Assembly (NCBI GenBank): GCA_945861465.1
Contig: CAMAVB010000003.1
Coordinates: 24,741-88,740 of the forward strand
Reading direction: 5' to 3'
Source of the DNA: Candidatus Kuenenia stuttgartensis
GTDB taxonomy: Bacteria > Planctomycetota > Planctomycetia > Planctomycetales > Planctomycetaceae
Length of the DNA: 64,000 nucleotides
Both the position numbers and the translations under genes were made by a program. Below, in pieces: positions 8,219 through 17,820 of this stretch (its first letter is position 1; each line of letters begins with the position of its first letter). Under the pieces are notes generated by a model, which did not search any database, was not told the origin of the DNA, and saw nothing but the letters and a program-made list of their open reading frames with translations.

Positions 8219-10738
8219 TCATTCCTCATGAATCGCTTCCAGCGGTTTCAGGCGACCGGCGCGAATTGCGGGAAGTGCGGCTGCCGTGAGGCAGAGCAGT
8301 AATCCACCGAACAGATAACATCCCAACAGCATCGGATGTACGGTAAAAGCGACGCCGTGATCTGCAACGCCGCGAAATGAAATGGTGATCAAAAACGCCA
8401 CGAAAACTCCGACTATCGTTCCCGGCAAAAGTGCCAGCAGCCCCAGTACGAACGCCTGAAACAGAAACATGCGGAAGACCTGAAGCCGGGACATTCCGAC
8501 AACTCGCAGCACACCGAGATGCCGAGTTTGCTCGATCACGTTCATCGTCAGCGTATTGACGATCGCAAATCCCGCAATCACCAGTGCCAGAACCAGAATC
8601 ATCCAGAGTCGATTCGTCAGTCCTGTGATCATGCCGCGCACCAACTCTCGCAAATCAGATAAGGACTGAAATATCAGACCCTGCTCTCTTGAAATGGTAC
8701 GCAGTCGTGCGCCCACATCCTCCGTCGCGGCCTCAGCACAGCGAATTCCGAACACCTGGGCGGGCTGGATCGGATAGAGCTGCTGTGCTGCCGCCCGATC
8801 CATGATGATCATTAAACCGCCGGCAGTGTATTCTCTCGCGACGCCAGCAACTCTGACCGAATGGCTGATACCGGACACCTCGATGCGCACAGTTTCATTG
8901 GGCTCTGCCCCCAGCCTGTGTGTCAGCACGGAACCGATCACCGCGTCGCCGGCCAGCAGTGCTTTCCGGATCTCGACAGGATCGCCATCGACAATATCGA
9001 TCGGCAAATCCTCGTATTCTGTCAGCTGACGTACCAACAATGTCGCGGCGGTGCCATTGATGGACGCGAGAGAAAATGTCATCCGATCTATGCAGTCAAT
9101 GTTTGGGACCGTCGCCAGCTGCATCTCCAACTCATCAGGGAGCGCATTGGATTCCGACATATCGACACGAGGACGACTGGCCCGCAGCAGAAAATCCGCC
9201 GAGAGAGTGCGGTCCAGCCACGACTGAACGTCCTGAGTGATCAGGAGCGTCGTGTTGCCAATGCTGACACTGGTGGCAGACACCACGAACAGCACGGCCG
9301 CTGTCAGTGACGTGCGCCCAAAGTTGTCGAGCAACTGCTGTTGGCCGAGCTGGGCTTCCACCGGAAACGGTCGCCTGATGACTCCGTACACCATCGAAGA
9401 AAACGGTCTGATCAATGACGGCAGGCACAACGTGCCGGCAAACAGGATAAGGCCGAATCCGACGATGGTCGTCTCTTCAGCAAGAATGTCAAAATTCGCG
9501 CAACCAAACATCAGCATCGCAGCAAACAGAAATGTCATTCCCGTTCCGAACGAAACACGCAATGGCACTCCTCGACGCGGTGCGACGGCCGATCTCAATA
9601 CAGCCAGCGGTGGCGCGTCGCACGCTGTTCGAGCGGGATACCACACCGCCGCCAGTGTCACTAACGGACCGAAGAACAGACCGGCGAGAATCGCATGCGG
9701 TCGAATCGTCGGAACCGTCACGCTCCTGAAGCCAAAGACGTCCTCCATGCCCTGAGCCAGGAAGCGGCTCCCGAAGACTCCCAGCAAAATTCCGACTGCG
9801 GTCCCGATACCTCCGAGCAAAAACGCTTCCCGGTACATCGACATACGCACCTGATTGGTGGTGGCTCCCACGATTCTCAGCAGAGCCAGTTGCCGTTGTC
9901 TTTCAGCGACCGAAATCTGAAACGTATTAATCACGATAAAGATCGCGGCCACGACAGACAACGCGGCGGCAGCATTGAGTCCCACGTTGATAATATCCTC
10001 AGTCGGTCGGCTCAGGTCTGCCGCAGAAGCAGCATGCGTCAGGACCAGATGGCCTGGAAGCTGTGCTCTGATCCTCGTCGCAACACTGTCTGCATCCGCC
10101 TCCGGCTGCAACACGATCTGCAGAGCAGTCGCTTTCCTCGGGGCCTTTCCCAGCGTCGCCGCATCGGCAAGAGTCAGAAAAATCGATGCCGTTTCCTCCA
10201 CCGCTCCAATGCCCAGTGGTTTCAGAATCCCTACCACTTTTTTCCGCAGAAGCCACGGCAGTCCGCGAGCCCCCAGTCGCACTTCATCTCCCACAGAAAC
10301 GCCGAGACTCTCAGCGACGTTGGCTTCAATGCAGACTTCGCCATTTTCGGTACACATACGTCCTGACAGGAAACTGAAATCGCGGACCTCGCGGTATTGT
10401 TCCAGGTCCACGCCAATCGTGATCCCGCGTGCTTCTCCGCCATCTGCGACCATTTTGGAGAAGACACGAAAGATGGGAATCGCGGCCTGAACTCCCGGTT
10501 CACCAGCGACCGGCGGCAGGTCTTCCGGAGGAAAGGCAGAGGCATCTGCCGCCACAATTTCCATCGCCACGCGCGAAGCCAGTGTCTGATGCAGCGAGTC
10601 CAGTTCACTGCGCGTCACGGCCGTCGATTGCAACACCGCCACAACCGCCGCGACGCCTCCGGCTATACTCAGAATCGTAAGCAGGGTCCTGATCGGACGC
10701 AACCGGAGATTGTTCCAGAAAAATCTCCATGGGATCAT
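8219..10738 (-). CDS. ABC transporter permease with two FtsX domains (LolC/E-MacB-like)
   Basis: An 839-residue inner-membrane permease. An N-terminal membrane anchor (FFWNNLRLRPIRTLLTILSIAGG) is followed by a periplasmic MacB-like region and a first FtsX core near residues 255-345 (VVAAIFIVINTFQISVAERQ). Two or three central helices, a second periplasmic region and a C-terminal FtsX core (ALVIAGFAIVNTLTMNVIEQ) follow. Such double-FtsX permeases move lipoproteins, lipids or peptides out of the inner membrane. The start at 10738 makes an ATGA overlap with the ATPase stop, indicating translational coupling. The track start at 10771 would overlap the ATPase more deeply and is less likely. Confidence 0.9.
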   Translation of the reverse strand: MIPWRFFWNNLRLRPIRTLLTILSIAGGVAAVVAVLQSTAVTRSELDSLHQTLASRVAMEIVAADASAFPPEDLPPVAGEPGVQAAIPIFRVFSKMVADGGEARGITIGVDLEQYREVRDFSFLSGRMCTENGEVCIEANVAESLGVSVGDEVRLGARGLPWLLRKKVVGILKPLGIGAVEETASIFLTLADAATLGKAPRKATALQIVLQPEADADSVATRIRAQLPGHLVLTHAASAADLSRPTEDIINVGLNAAAALSVVAAIFIVINTFQISVAERQRQLALLRIVGATTNQVRMSMYREAFLLGGIGTAVGILLGVFGSRFLAQGMEDVFGFRSVTVPTIRPHAILAGLFFGPLVTLAAVWYPARTACDAPPLAVLRSAVAPRRGVPLRVSFGTGMTFLFAAMLMFGCANFDILAEETTIVGFGLILFAGTLCLPSLIRPFSSMVYGVIRRPFPVEAQLGQQQLLDNFGRTSLTAAVLFVVSATSVSIGNTTLLITQDVQSWLDRTLSADFLLRASRPRVDMSESNALPDELEMQLATVPNIDCIDRMTFSLASINGTAATLLVRQLTEYEDLPIDIVDGDPVEIRKALLAGDAVIGSVLTHRLGAEPNETVRIEVSGISHSVRVAGVAREYTAGGLMIIMDRAAAQQLYPIQPAQVFGIRCAEAATEDVGARLRTISREQGLIFQSLSDLRELVRGMITGLTNRLWMILVLALVIAGFAIVNTLTMNVIEQTRHLGVLRVVGMSRLQVFRMFLFQAFVLGLLALLPGTIVGVFVAFLITISFRGVADHGVAFTVHPMLLGCYLFGGLLLCLTAAALPAIRAGRLKPLEAIHEE

Positions 10739-11556
10739 CCCTCGATCTCCAGCTTGAGCGCCGCCATCCATTCGGCATCGGAACCGGGGCGACCGTCGAA
10801 GCGGACCTTGCCGTCGAGCAGGACAATCAATCGGTCGGCCTGTGATGCCACACGAATATCATGCGTCACAACAACCACCGTTTGCTGACTTTCGTGTGCG
10901 ACATCGCGCAGCAGCCGCGTGATATCGCGGCCGCGAACAGAATCCAGATTCCCTGTCGGTTCGTCTGCAAGTACGAGCGACGGCTTAATCACCAGCGCCC
11001 GAGCGATCGCGACCCGCTGCTGCTCGCCCCCGGAGAGCTGTGAAGGCAGGTGTTTCAGGCGGTGAGACATGTCCACCCGCTTCAGGGACTCCATCGCCCG
11101 AGGGATAGCCTCACGTTGTGAAATTCCATCCAGGATCAAAGGCAACGTGACATTGTCAGTCACATTCAACGTGGGGACCAGATTGAACGACTGAAAGATG
11201 AAACCAATTCTTCGCCGCCGCAGAATTGTCAGCTCAAAATCACTCAACCCGGAGAGCTTCTGACCGTCAACCCAGATCTCACCGGAGGTCGGCGGCTCGA
11301 TCCCGCCCATGATATGCAGCAGCGTGCTCTTGCCAGAACCGCTCGGCCCCATAATCGCAATCATCTGCCCCCGAGGAATATTCAGTGTGACATCGCAGAA
11401 CGCCTGCACTTCGAGTCCGTCATGGACGAAGATCTTCGAAAGACCGGCTGTCCGGATGACGTCTTCACGGGGAACATCCAGCGGCGAACCTTCTTTGATT
11501 GAATTCAATTGTTGAACCTCAGTATATGCATCAACTCTGATTCGATTGTTCCACAT
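10735..11556 (-). CDS. ABC transporter ATP-binding protein (LolD/MacB family)
   Basis: The ATPase partner of the permease that follows. It has Walker [10 protein letters not shown], the Q-loop [14 protein letters not shown], signature [15 protein letters not shown], Walker [13 protein letters not shown] and the H-loop VVVVTHD: a complete, apparently active nucleotide-binding domain of the LolD type. The start is uncertain. ATG at 11556 is chosen because the upstream 40 codons in the track lack coding character, and the ABC domain proper begins about 35 residues later. Its stop overlaps the permease start (ATGA). The pair has no separate periplasmic adaptor gene. Confidence 0.92.
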   Translation of the reverse strand: MWNNRIRVDAYTEVQQLNSIKEGSPLDVPREDVIRTAGLSKIFVHDGLEVQAFCDVTLNIPRGQMIAIMGPSGSGKSTLLHIMGGIEPPTSGEIWVDGQKLSGLSDFELTILRRRRIGFIFQSFNLVPTLNVTDNVTLPLILDGISQREAIPRAMESLKRVDMSHRLKHLPSQLSGGEQQRVAIARALVIKPSLVLADEPTGNLDSVRGRDITRLLRDVAHESQQTVVVVTHDIRVASQADRLIVLLDGKVRFDGRPGSDAEWMAALKLEIEG

Positions 11557-11732
11557 TCTTGATCGTTTAACAGCGCGGCGTGAGCAAAGAGCCACAGTGT
11601 CGTGGACAGTGGCCTCCAACGCAATTGTCAACGTCAATGTGTGACTTTTGGGTAGGCCGGACTCCTGACGACTCACTGGAGTTCAGACGACCATGCCGGT
11701 ACGATGCCGCGTGACTTACAGGGAATCTCGCC

Positions 11733-13217
11733 ATGCTTCGAATTTCGGGAAGTTCAAAACGGCTGTGTGACGGGATCACTCGTCGCGACCTGTTGCAGAT
11801 TGGTGGCATCAGCGCGCTGGGACTTGGAACCGGGAAAGGTTCGGCCAACGCGGGGCAGGGCGTGGACGGAAGTCGGGCGAAGGCATGCATCTTTGTGTTC
11901 CTGTTCGGATCGCCTCCACAGCACGAAACGTTTGATCCGAAACCTCTGGCTCCGGCAGAAATCCAGGGCGAGATGAAGGCCATCGACACGGTCGTCCCTG
12001 GTTTGCAGATCTGCGAAGGGCTTCCGCAGATTGCGCGCATCGCGGATCGATTGACGGTCGTCAGGTCGATGACGCACGAGTATCCGATTCACTGCTGTGC
12101 GTATGTGATGACCGGCATGCCAACCTACAGCATTCCCCTCGAAACAAGTCCCCGGGATCCGCAACAGTGGCCGTTTATGGGATCGGTCGTGGATTATCTG
12201 GACGGACGCCGATCGGGCACCAAATCCCCGCCGATGCCCCGTAACGTCGGGTTGCCCTGGCGATTTTGCTCAAAGGGCAGTTCGTCAGATCAGGCTGGCC
12301 CTTACGCGGCATTTCTGGGAAACAGTTACGATCCATTCTGGACCAGTTTCGAAGGGCAGGGCAAAGTCATTGTTCCGAAACTGAATGCCGACAGTCAGAC
12401 GGAGCAAGTCCTGGACCCACATGCCGGGATCGACGCTACAGGACGATTTCAACTTTCCGACGGTTGCCAGTTGCCACAGGAATTATCGGCTCATCGATTT
12501 GATGCGCGAGTCCACTTGCTGCAACAGTTCGATGCAACGCGTCCACTGATGGATCGTGCGGCGGAGATCGGCAGCTACGACGCCCAGCAGCAACGAGCCT
12601 TCTCACTGATTGGGTCAAACCGAATTCGTGAAGCCCTGGATGTGGGACGTGAATCCCACGCCATGCGAGAGCGTTACGGAATCTCGCTGTTTGGCCAGTC
12701 CTGTCTGGCGGCGCGACGACTGGTGGAAGCCGGCGCTCGATTTGTGTCGGTGTTCTGGGATCCGTTCGGTCCTCACGGAGCATCCGTGTGGGACACACAC
12801 TCGAATCATTTCCCGCGACTCAGGAATTATCTGCTGCCGGTGTTCGATCAGAGCTATTCGGCTTTGATTGCAGATCTGGATGATCGGGGACTGCTTGATG
12901 AAACGCTGGTCCTCTGCACCAGTGAACATGGACGCACGCCGCAAATTGATTCCAAACCCACCGGCGGTGCACGCCATCACTGGTCTCGTGCGTATTCGTC
13001 AGTGTTCGCCGGAGGCGGCATGGCGCGAGGTCGGGTTGTGGGTGAAACAGATTCGATCGGCGGCGACGTTGTTGATACTCCAATCTCCCCGAAAGACATG
13101 CAGGCCACGGCCTACCATCTTCTCGGTTACGACGAAGCCACCACGATTCCCGACCAACAGGGCCGACCACATCCAATTGCCGGTACTGGGCGAGTGCGAA
13201 AAGAACTGCTCGGTTGA
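11733..13217 (+). CDS. DUF1501 family protein (Tat-exported, sulfatase-fold relative)
   Basis: A 494-residue member of the planctomycete-expanded DUF1501 family, distantly related to the alkaline-phosphatase/sulfatase fold. A Tat-like N-terminus (CDGITRRDLLQIGGISALGLG) indicates export. Family landmarks are FLFGSPPQHETFDPK, RSMTHEYPIHCCAYVMTG, SVWDTHSNHFPRL and the C-terminal CTSEHGRTPQI followed by HHWSRAYSSVFAGGG. DUF1501 genes normally pair with a DUF1549/DUF1553 gene; this one stands alone, unlike the copy at 34872. The reaction is not established for the family. Confidence 0.9.
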   Translation: MLRISGSSKRLCDGITRRDLLQIGGISALGLGTGKGSANAGQGVDGSRAKACIFVFLFGSPPQHETFDPKPLAPAEIQGEMKAIDTVVPGLQICEGLPQIARIADRLTVVRSMTHEYPIHCCAYVMTGMPTYSIPLETSPRDPQQWPFMGSVVDYLDGRRSGTKSPPMPRNVGLPWRFCSKGSSSDQAGPYAAFLGNSYDPFWTSFEGQGKVIVPKLNADSQTEQVLDPHAGIDATGRFQLSDGCQLPQELSAHRFDARVHLLQQFDATRPLMDRAAEIGSYDAQQQRAFSLIGSNRIREALDVGRESHAMRERYGISLFGQSCLAARRLVEAGARFVSVFWDPFGPHGASVWDTHSNHFPRLRNYLLPVFDQSYSALIADLDDRGLLDETLVLCTSEHGRTPQIDSKPTGGARHHWSRAYSSVFAGGGMARGRVVGETDSIGGDVVDTPISPKDMQATAYHLLGYDEATTIPDQQGRPHPIAGTGRVRKELLG

Positions 13218-13228
13218 AGCGGGGAGAT

Positions 13229-13260
13229 CGTATGCAGGATGGACATTCATGTCCGTCGAA
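13229..13260. repeat. Mini-palindrome family I, copy 3
   Basis: The core GGACATTCATGTCC with flanks CGTATGCAGGAT and GTCG, just after the DUF1501 stop codon. It is in opposite orientation to copies 2 and 5. Confidence 0.8.
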
Positions 13261-13457
13261 TGGCCACAATGATGCCGAAGCGAAGGTGATTGTGCCTCGA
13301 CATGCACTCGCCAAACCATCCCGCCATCGCGAATGAACAACAGGTTGGGCTGGCTCAGAAAATACCGAGCCGAAATTCTTTGCTGGAGTCAGTGCCAGAA
13401 AGTGGTTTCGACGCCGGTGACGTTTGCGAATGAGCAAGGCGTCTTTGCCGCGGTGCA

Positions 13458-13799
13458 TCAGAAATCTTCGAGGGCTCGTTCCAGCGTCGGGAACACTTCG
13501 CAATACTTTCTGAAGGTGGCATTGAATCTGGCAATCCTGACGAGTGATTCAAGATCGGTTTCCGAGTTGCACAGCCGGACTTTCCCGCCGCCAGGGCTTA
13601 TTCGTTTGTGAACCCCAATGATAAGCCCGACGACTTGGGTCGGAAAAGCCGATAATCCCGTAATGTCAATTACAATTTTCGGAGGCCGTTCATCCAACAC
13701 CGCCACTAGCTCAGTCCATGTCGGCACTGAAGTTCCTTCGATCAGGCTGACGACTGTCACATCGCCTTGTCGATTGGTATGGAATGATGGATTTGCCAT
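13458..13799 (-). CDS. STAS-domain protein (anti-sigma factor antagonist-like)
   Basis: A 113-residue single STAS domain: beta-strand start VTVVSLIEGTSV, then PKIVIDITGLSAFPTQVVGLIIGVHKRI and GGGKVRLCNSE. In SpoIIAA/RsbV proteins the phosphorylated serine lies in a DSSG motif after the ID(L/I)S strand. Here the aligned residues read FPTQVVG, so the canonical serine is replaced and only a threonine is near. It may act in a partner-switching pathway without the usual phospho-switch, or as a structural STAS module. No sigma factor or RsbW-like kinase is adjacent. ATG at 13799. Confidence 0.8.
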   Translation of the reverse strand: MANPSFHTNRQGDVTVVSLIEGTSVPTWTELVAVLDERPPKIVIDITGLSAFPTQVVGLIIGVHKRISPGGGKVRLCNSETDLESLVRIARFNATFRKYCEVFPTLERALEDF

Positions 13800-14443
13800 T
13801 TAATGTGATTCCCAGGATTTCGCCCATAATGCTGAAATTCAGTGATTGGAATGTGATCCTGAGCCTCGGTGGTATTGTATCGAATTGCGAGTGGCCATGT
13901 GATTGCCGAATCCCAGCGGTTTTTTTGGGTCAATACTTCATCCTGGCCGCCGCTTAGAATTCCCTTCATGCTCTTTGATTGTCGCTCTGGATTCCAGCCC
14001 AGACATCTTATTTTAACTGTCCGCGCGAAGGTAGCTGGCGTTTCAGCTGTTCTTTCAGCTCTGCCAATTGAGTCGCGTCCCGGGTCGCGAATTCGTCGGC
14101 CGTAAATTGAGGAAGATCAAGCATCTGCTGCAGCAAGAGTTGAGTCTAATTCCGCAGAATCTTCATTCGCGGCATTGCTGCCGATACCAAGTCGCGGATG
14201 AATGGATCGTAACGGAGTTATTCAACAGCGAAGACGTTTCGAATGTTCGGGATCTGACGGCGGCTGGCAGGTCGAAGAACACGTCTTGCCGCTATAGTCG
14301 GTACTGACTGCAGGGGTGAGGGAGGGAAATTCGATCTGGAAATCGTGGGGTACGCTTTCAGCGTGCCGTCGCAAGCTGGAAGCTCACGCCACGTTGGCAC
14401 CGAATCCCGCGTCGGAGACACGGGGCACAATGAAAGGAATCTC
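13800..14443. other. Intergenic region without a supported large gene
   Basis: About 640 bases between the divergent STAS and lipoprotein genes. Apart from the short minus-strand reading frame at 14008-14124 I see no gene. The region 14350-14420 holds a partial inverted repeat but no recurring family member. Confidence 0.5.
14008..14124 (-). CDS. Very small open reading frame, 38 residues, unknown
   Basis: Too short for the ORF track. The peptide MLDLPQFTADEFATRD... through ELKEQLKRQLPSRGQLK looks like genuine protein, with an amphipathic, charged C-terminal helix. A TAG lies 11 codons upstream in the same frame and no ribosome binding site is evident. It is either a small protein or, as likely, the surviving C-terminus of a decayed gene. 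No function is offered. Confidence 0.3.
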   Translation of the reverse strand: MLDLPQFTADEFATRDATQLAELKEQLKRQLPSRGQLK

Positions 14444-14659
14444 ATGCGCGCCTTCGTCTGTTTAATGCTGTGCTGTGCCAGCGTCTCTGCGTTGTCAGGC
14501 TGTCAGTGTTTCCGCTGCACTGACAGGGTCATGGATCACCTGGATGATCTGACGGACAAAAATGACTTTCATCACAGACTGGATCATGTCTATTGTGAAA
14601 AAATGGACGTGACCCGCTGGTGCATGAACGGGGCGTGCGTTCGAAGCAACCGCCGCTGA
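14444..14659 (+). CDS. Small Cys-rich lipoprotein, unknown function
   Basis: A 71-residue protein. The signal peptide MRAFVCLMLCCASVSALSGC ends in a lipobox (ALSGC), so a lipid-anchored envelope protein is likely. The mature part is short and cysteine-rich (CQCFRC, YCEKMD, RWCMNGAC), with six cysteines after the lipobox cysteine, suggesting disulfides or metal binding. The ATG at 14444 is preceded by GAAAGGA at good spacing; the longer ORF in the track is not favoured. No domain is recognised. Confidence 0.7.
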   Translation: MRAFVCLMLCCASVSALSGCQCFRCTDRVMDHLDDLTDKNDFHHRLDHVYCEKMDVTRWCMNGACVRSNRR

Positions 14660-14969
14660 GTTTCGGCGAAATTGACTGATCGAATGGTGAACAGTCTTGC
14701 TGAGTCTCACATCTCTGCGTCGAAGTTCCCGGAAAGATCGTTGTAACCGATCGGACTTAACAATTGGCCTCAACGCGACGTTGCGACCATTCCGATAGTT
14801 CCAGTCAGGGGGATTGTGCGACGTCTGACTTCCGGGGGGCCGGTTCCAGTGTCGCATGAAACTGCAGGCTTCTGATTCCGTCGAACTGCGTCCGCAACAG
14901 ATTCTGTTGCAGGGGGGCCGCAGTTCGATCTGTATCCGGGATGCAGTTTTTCGCTGATTAGGGGGGAAT
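14660..14969. other. Intergenic region with one strong hairpin
   Basis: No gene is seen. At 14882-14927, CGAACTGCG pairs with CGCAGTTCG and an inner GCAACAGA pairs with CTGTTGC, forming a long stem about 43 bases before the start at 14970. It could be a 5' leader structure or a terminator-like element of the preceding gene. Confidence 0.5.
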
Positions 14970-16349
14970 ATGCAATTCCGGATACGCAGCACTGCGCTGA
15001 CTGTACGACACGATTTATCAATCACACAGGGTGACACACATAAATTGTGGACGTCGAATCACGCAAATTCTGCCGTCGTATCCGCAGGCTCTGCGACTGT
15101 AGGCTGTTGTGCCAGATTGATGCGGTTTGCGGTCCTGGGAATCGCGGCGGTTGTGTTCTCAGCGTCGTCCTGCAGCTGCTCCGCCGACCAGTTGAAGGAA
15201 CTGGCGGAGAAAGCTGGCATTCGAATCCTTGCCGACGGTGAATCTTCAGCCGGAGCCGAAGACCAGGCACGCTCTTCCATGCCACTCGAAGGCATGACGC
15301 AGGAAAACCGCCAGCGTGCTGAGCAGATTATCAAGGAACACAGTCAGTTTCGACGTCTGCCAACGCTGCAATACACAATTGACGAACCGATGTATCGGTA
15401 TCTGCTCAAACATCCCGATGTGGCCGTCAGTACCTGGCGTGTGATGGGAATTTCGCGATTTGAAATGTGGCAGACAGGCGACATGGAGTACGAGGCGCAG
15501 GCGATTGATGGCTCGGAAGGCGTTGCCGACATACTGTATCGGGACGACAACCAGATGGTATTCGTGTGTCAGGGCCGCTATCACAATCCGCTGCTGCCAC
15601 GTCCGATGGAAGCATCCGCGCTGATCTGGTTTCGCGCGGTGTACACACCGAATGCGGAAGGGACACATGTTGTCACGCAGAAGGCTGACGTGTTTGTGCG
15701 ATTTCCGTCCAGCAGCGTGTCAGTGATCGCGAAAATTCTGACGCCTGTCCTGCATTCTCTGATGGACCGTAACCTGTTTGAAATCTCGCTCTACGGCAGC
15801 ATGATGTCTCGCGCTGTGCGAGACGAGCCCCAATGGGTTGTTCAGGTCGCGCAGCAGATGGAAGGCGTGCTTCCGCAGCGCAAGGGAGAATTGATTGAAG
15901 TCGCGCGGAAACCCAGAAACGTCAATCGTAATAGGAAGCTGGGGCGTTTCACGATGCCTGCGGCGGATCGCAGGATGATTCTGTCTCCTGAGCTGCTGTT
16001 TCTTGATCCACCGGAAGAAAGCGAAGTTGCTGTTGTGTCCGGAACTTCTGCATCACTCACGACAGGATGTGTCGCGTCAGGGCAAGTTGCCGAGACAGCA
16101 TCGGCAACAGGCAAAAGTCCGGTGCCTGTGCGCACAGTCTCCGCTTCTGCACCCGGAAACCTGATGTTGATTACGACAAAAAGTCCTTTGGCGCCCGACA
16201 TTTCGCAGCCCGCCGGGAAGGCTGGCCTGCTGAATGCACAAATCAAACGCTCCGACGGCGGTTTTATGCTGCAGTCCGTCGTCGTGCCCCCGACTGGATC
16301 GACCGCAACCGGTCCAGTCGGCAGCGAATCACCCGGCTCTGCAAAATAA
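14970..16349 (+). CDS. Exported protein of unknown function
   Basis: A 459-residue protein. A hydrophobic stretch with Ala/Cys-rich end (MRFAVLGIAAVVFSASSCSC) begins at residue 51. The start is unsettled: ATG 14970 has a strong ribosome binding site (AGGGGGG five bases upstream), while ATG 15120 would put the hydrophobic stretch at the N-terminus as a normal signal peptide. Residues 110-310 form one soluble domain with motifs YRYLLKHPDVAVSTWRVMG and ALIWFRAVYTPNAEGTHVVTQKADVF. The last 110 residues are Ser/Thr/Pro/Ala-rich and probably disordered. I do not recognise the family; planctomycete-specific is my guess. Confidence 0.75.
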   Translation: MQFRIRSTALTVRHDLSITQGDTHKLWTSNHANSAVVSAGSATVGCCARLMRFAVLGIAAVVFSASSCSCSADQLKELAEKAGIRILADGESSAGAEDQARSSMPLEGMTQENRQRAEQIIKEHSQFRRLPTLQYTIDEPMYRYLLKHPDVAVSTWRVMGISRFEMWQTGDMEYEAQAIDGSEGVADILYRDDNQMVFVCQGRYHNPLLPRPMEASALIWFRAVYTPNAEGTHVVTQKADVFVRFPSSSVSVIAKILTPVLHSLMDRNLFEISLYGSMMSRAVRDEPQWVVQVAQQMEGVLPQRKGELIEVARKPRNVNRNRKLGRFTMPAADRRMILSPELLFLDPPEESEVAVVSGTSASLTTGCVASGQVAETASATGKSPVPVRTVSASAPGNLMLITTKSPLAPDISQPAGKAGLLNAQIKRSDGGFMLQSVVVPPTGSTATGPVGSESPGSAK

Positions 16350-16694
16350 ACAACGGCACGCTGCAAAGCTAAGCTGCGGAATTCGCGCGTCCGCCACCGT
16401 CAATGCGACGTTTTAGAAGCGAAAACGTTCGGGGCAAAAAATGCATGGGCAGAAAAATTGCAGCCATTTTTTTGCCCAACATTTTTTTGCCCATAATGTT
16501 GAGGCCAGATACATCTTAGCCCGGCGGCGGATCGTTGAAAATAAAGCCGCATGATTCTGTTGGAGTACGGGCCTGGAAAAGGGGGCAGGAACGAATTGCC
16601 AAATGGCCCAAAGCGTGCTCGCACTATTGGTTCCTGCCCCTTTTTCAAGCCTGTGAAGACTGTACTCCAACGGATCGCACCTGCCACACCGTGC
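16350..16694. repeat. Two palindromic repeats in an intergenic region (families N and O)
   Basis: Bases 16419-16500 are A/T-rich with repeated GGGCAAAAAA / TTTTTTTGCCC motifs that can fold back (family N). Bases 16558-16672 form a long imperfect inverted repeat: TTGGAGTACGGGCCTGGAAAAGGGG against CCCCTTTTTCAAGCCTGTGAAGACTGTACTCCAA (family O). No gene is supported. The structures lie between two convergent genes and could serve as terminators. Confidence 0.7.
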
Positions 16695-17429
16695 TCAATC
16701 CTCAATCCTCAGGCTTCCGGCATCCTTGAAGGCATAGGGTGCTGTAACATCCGATGTGAAGCGATGTGAGGTCATCCACGCAAATCGAGTTTCTTCAGAA
16801 TTCGAGGGATCCGGATCTGGCAACGGAACCCCATCCGCTTCTGCGTAGAGTGTGCGAACAACGGCGACCCTGGCCGCAGCGCGGGGAATCAGGTCGTAGT
16901 CCGTGCCGCGTGTCTGCAGAATCCATGTGTTGTCTCGAAAACCGCCGATCAGTCGCTCGTGAGCCGCACGCACCAGATCCTCTTTCTGAGCGTCCTTCAG
17001 CGTGGTCTCCCCGCGCATCGTGTTCGTCAGCTTCTGCGTTTCCGACACATCGAAACTCACCCAACCGTACGGCGGCAGAAACACTTCGAGCTTGCAATGT
17101 GATGGCGATGCTTTGGGGAATGGATTAAGTCCGTAGGTCACGCGCGTGGGCAACGACATCACGCGCCCCATCGCCGCACAGAAACCGTGATAGTCGCTGC
17201 AGTGACCGGAGCGTTGTTCGAGCGCGTGCAGTGAACTTGCTTTCAGCGATGCACTATGGTGATCGTAGGTAAAGTTTTTATCGGCAAACGACATCACAGC
17301 ATCCAGATCCAGCAGCGGATTGCGTCGCTGCGGAAGTATCTCTTTCAATAGCGACTCGAACCGGGCATTCGTGACCACAGCCAACCACAACAGCGGTTTC
17401 AGCCTGCCTGATTTTGTCAAATTGTTCAT
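16695..17429 (-). CDS. Transglutaminase-like (papain-fold) protein
   Basis: A 244-residue protein with a transglutaminase-like core. The catalytic cysteine is in RSGHCSDYHGFCAAMGR, followed by LPTRVTYG. The histidine is in PSHCKLEVFLPPYGWVSFDVSE, and the aspartate of the triad is in SFD. Bacterial members are usually proteases or amidases rather than cross-linking enzymes. The start is set at 17429 (MNNLTKSGRL); the longer track ORF reads through a family D palindrome. The N-terminal helix GRLKPLLWLAVVTNARF may be a weak signal or anchor. Confidence 0.8.
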   Translation of the reverse strand: MNNLTKSGRLKPLLWLAVVTNARFESLLKEILPQRRNPLLDLDAVMSFADKNFTYDHHSASLKASSLHALEQRSGHCSDYHGFCAAMGRVMSLPTRVTYGLNPFPKASPSHCKLEVFLPPYGWVSFDVSETQKLTNTMRGETTLKDAQKEDLVRAAHERLIGGFRDNTWILQTRGTDYDLIPRAAARVAVVRTLYAEADGVPLPDPDPSNSEETRFAWMTSHRFTSDVTAPYAFKDAGSLRIED

Positions 17430-17471
17430 TCGCAAGTCTTTCTGACCCTGGTGCTCTGTCACTCTTGCTTT

Positions 17472-17567
17472 GATGGATTGGTTGGCCGGGGCTGGGCGGA
17501 GCGGAGCGAAGGAAGCCCCGGGGTTTTGGGCAAGCGCCCTCCAAACCCGGCCACCCGTCAATCCATC
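17472..17567. repeat. Dispersed palindromic element, family D copy 1
   Basis: The outer pair GATGGATTG / CAATCCATC encloses GGTTGGCCGGGGCTG...GCGAAGGAAGCCCCGGGG and ends CCCGGCCACC. A related element lies in frame inside valS at 48841-48910. Confidence 0.8.
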
Positions 17568-17820
17568 AGTGACAGATCATCAGGGCACAACCACAGCCAG
17601 ACCCTTCCCAACAGTCGATATACTCTGCCGAATGACAGAAGTAACGTCAAATCACCGGAGTAACGTCAAATCACCGGTGCGCAGGAGATTTTTTCAGGGT
17701 TGGCGTACAACGGGATTGAGTAAAAGCGGGGATTGCGTTAGATATCTGAGCGGAAAGTCGTCATAGTCCCTTTGTGAGCAGCTTTCAGTCGCTCTTCCAG
17801 GTTGCATTCAGGATTGCGTG

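Noticed and set aside
7344-8222. Minus-strand ORF of 292 residues opposite the Gfo/Idh/MocA gene
   Set aside because: Shadow frame with no recognisable domain; the plus strand encodes a complete oxidoreductase.
12820-13503. Minus-strand ORF of 227 residues opposite the DUF1501 gene
   Set aside because: Shadow frame overlapping both DUF1501 and the STAS gene, without coding features.
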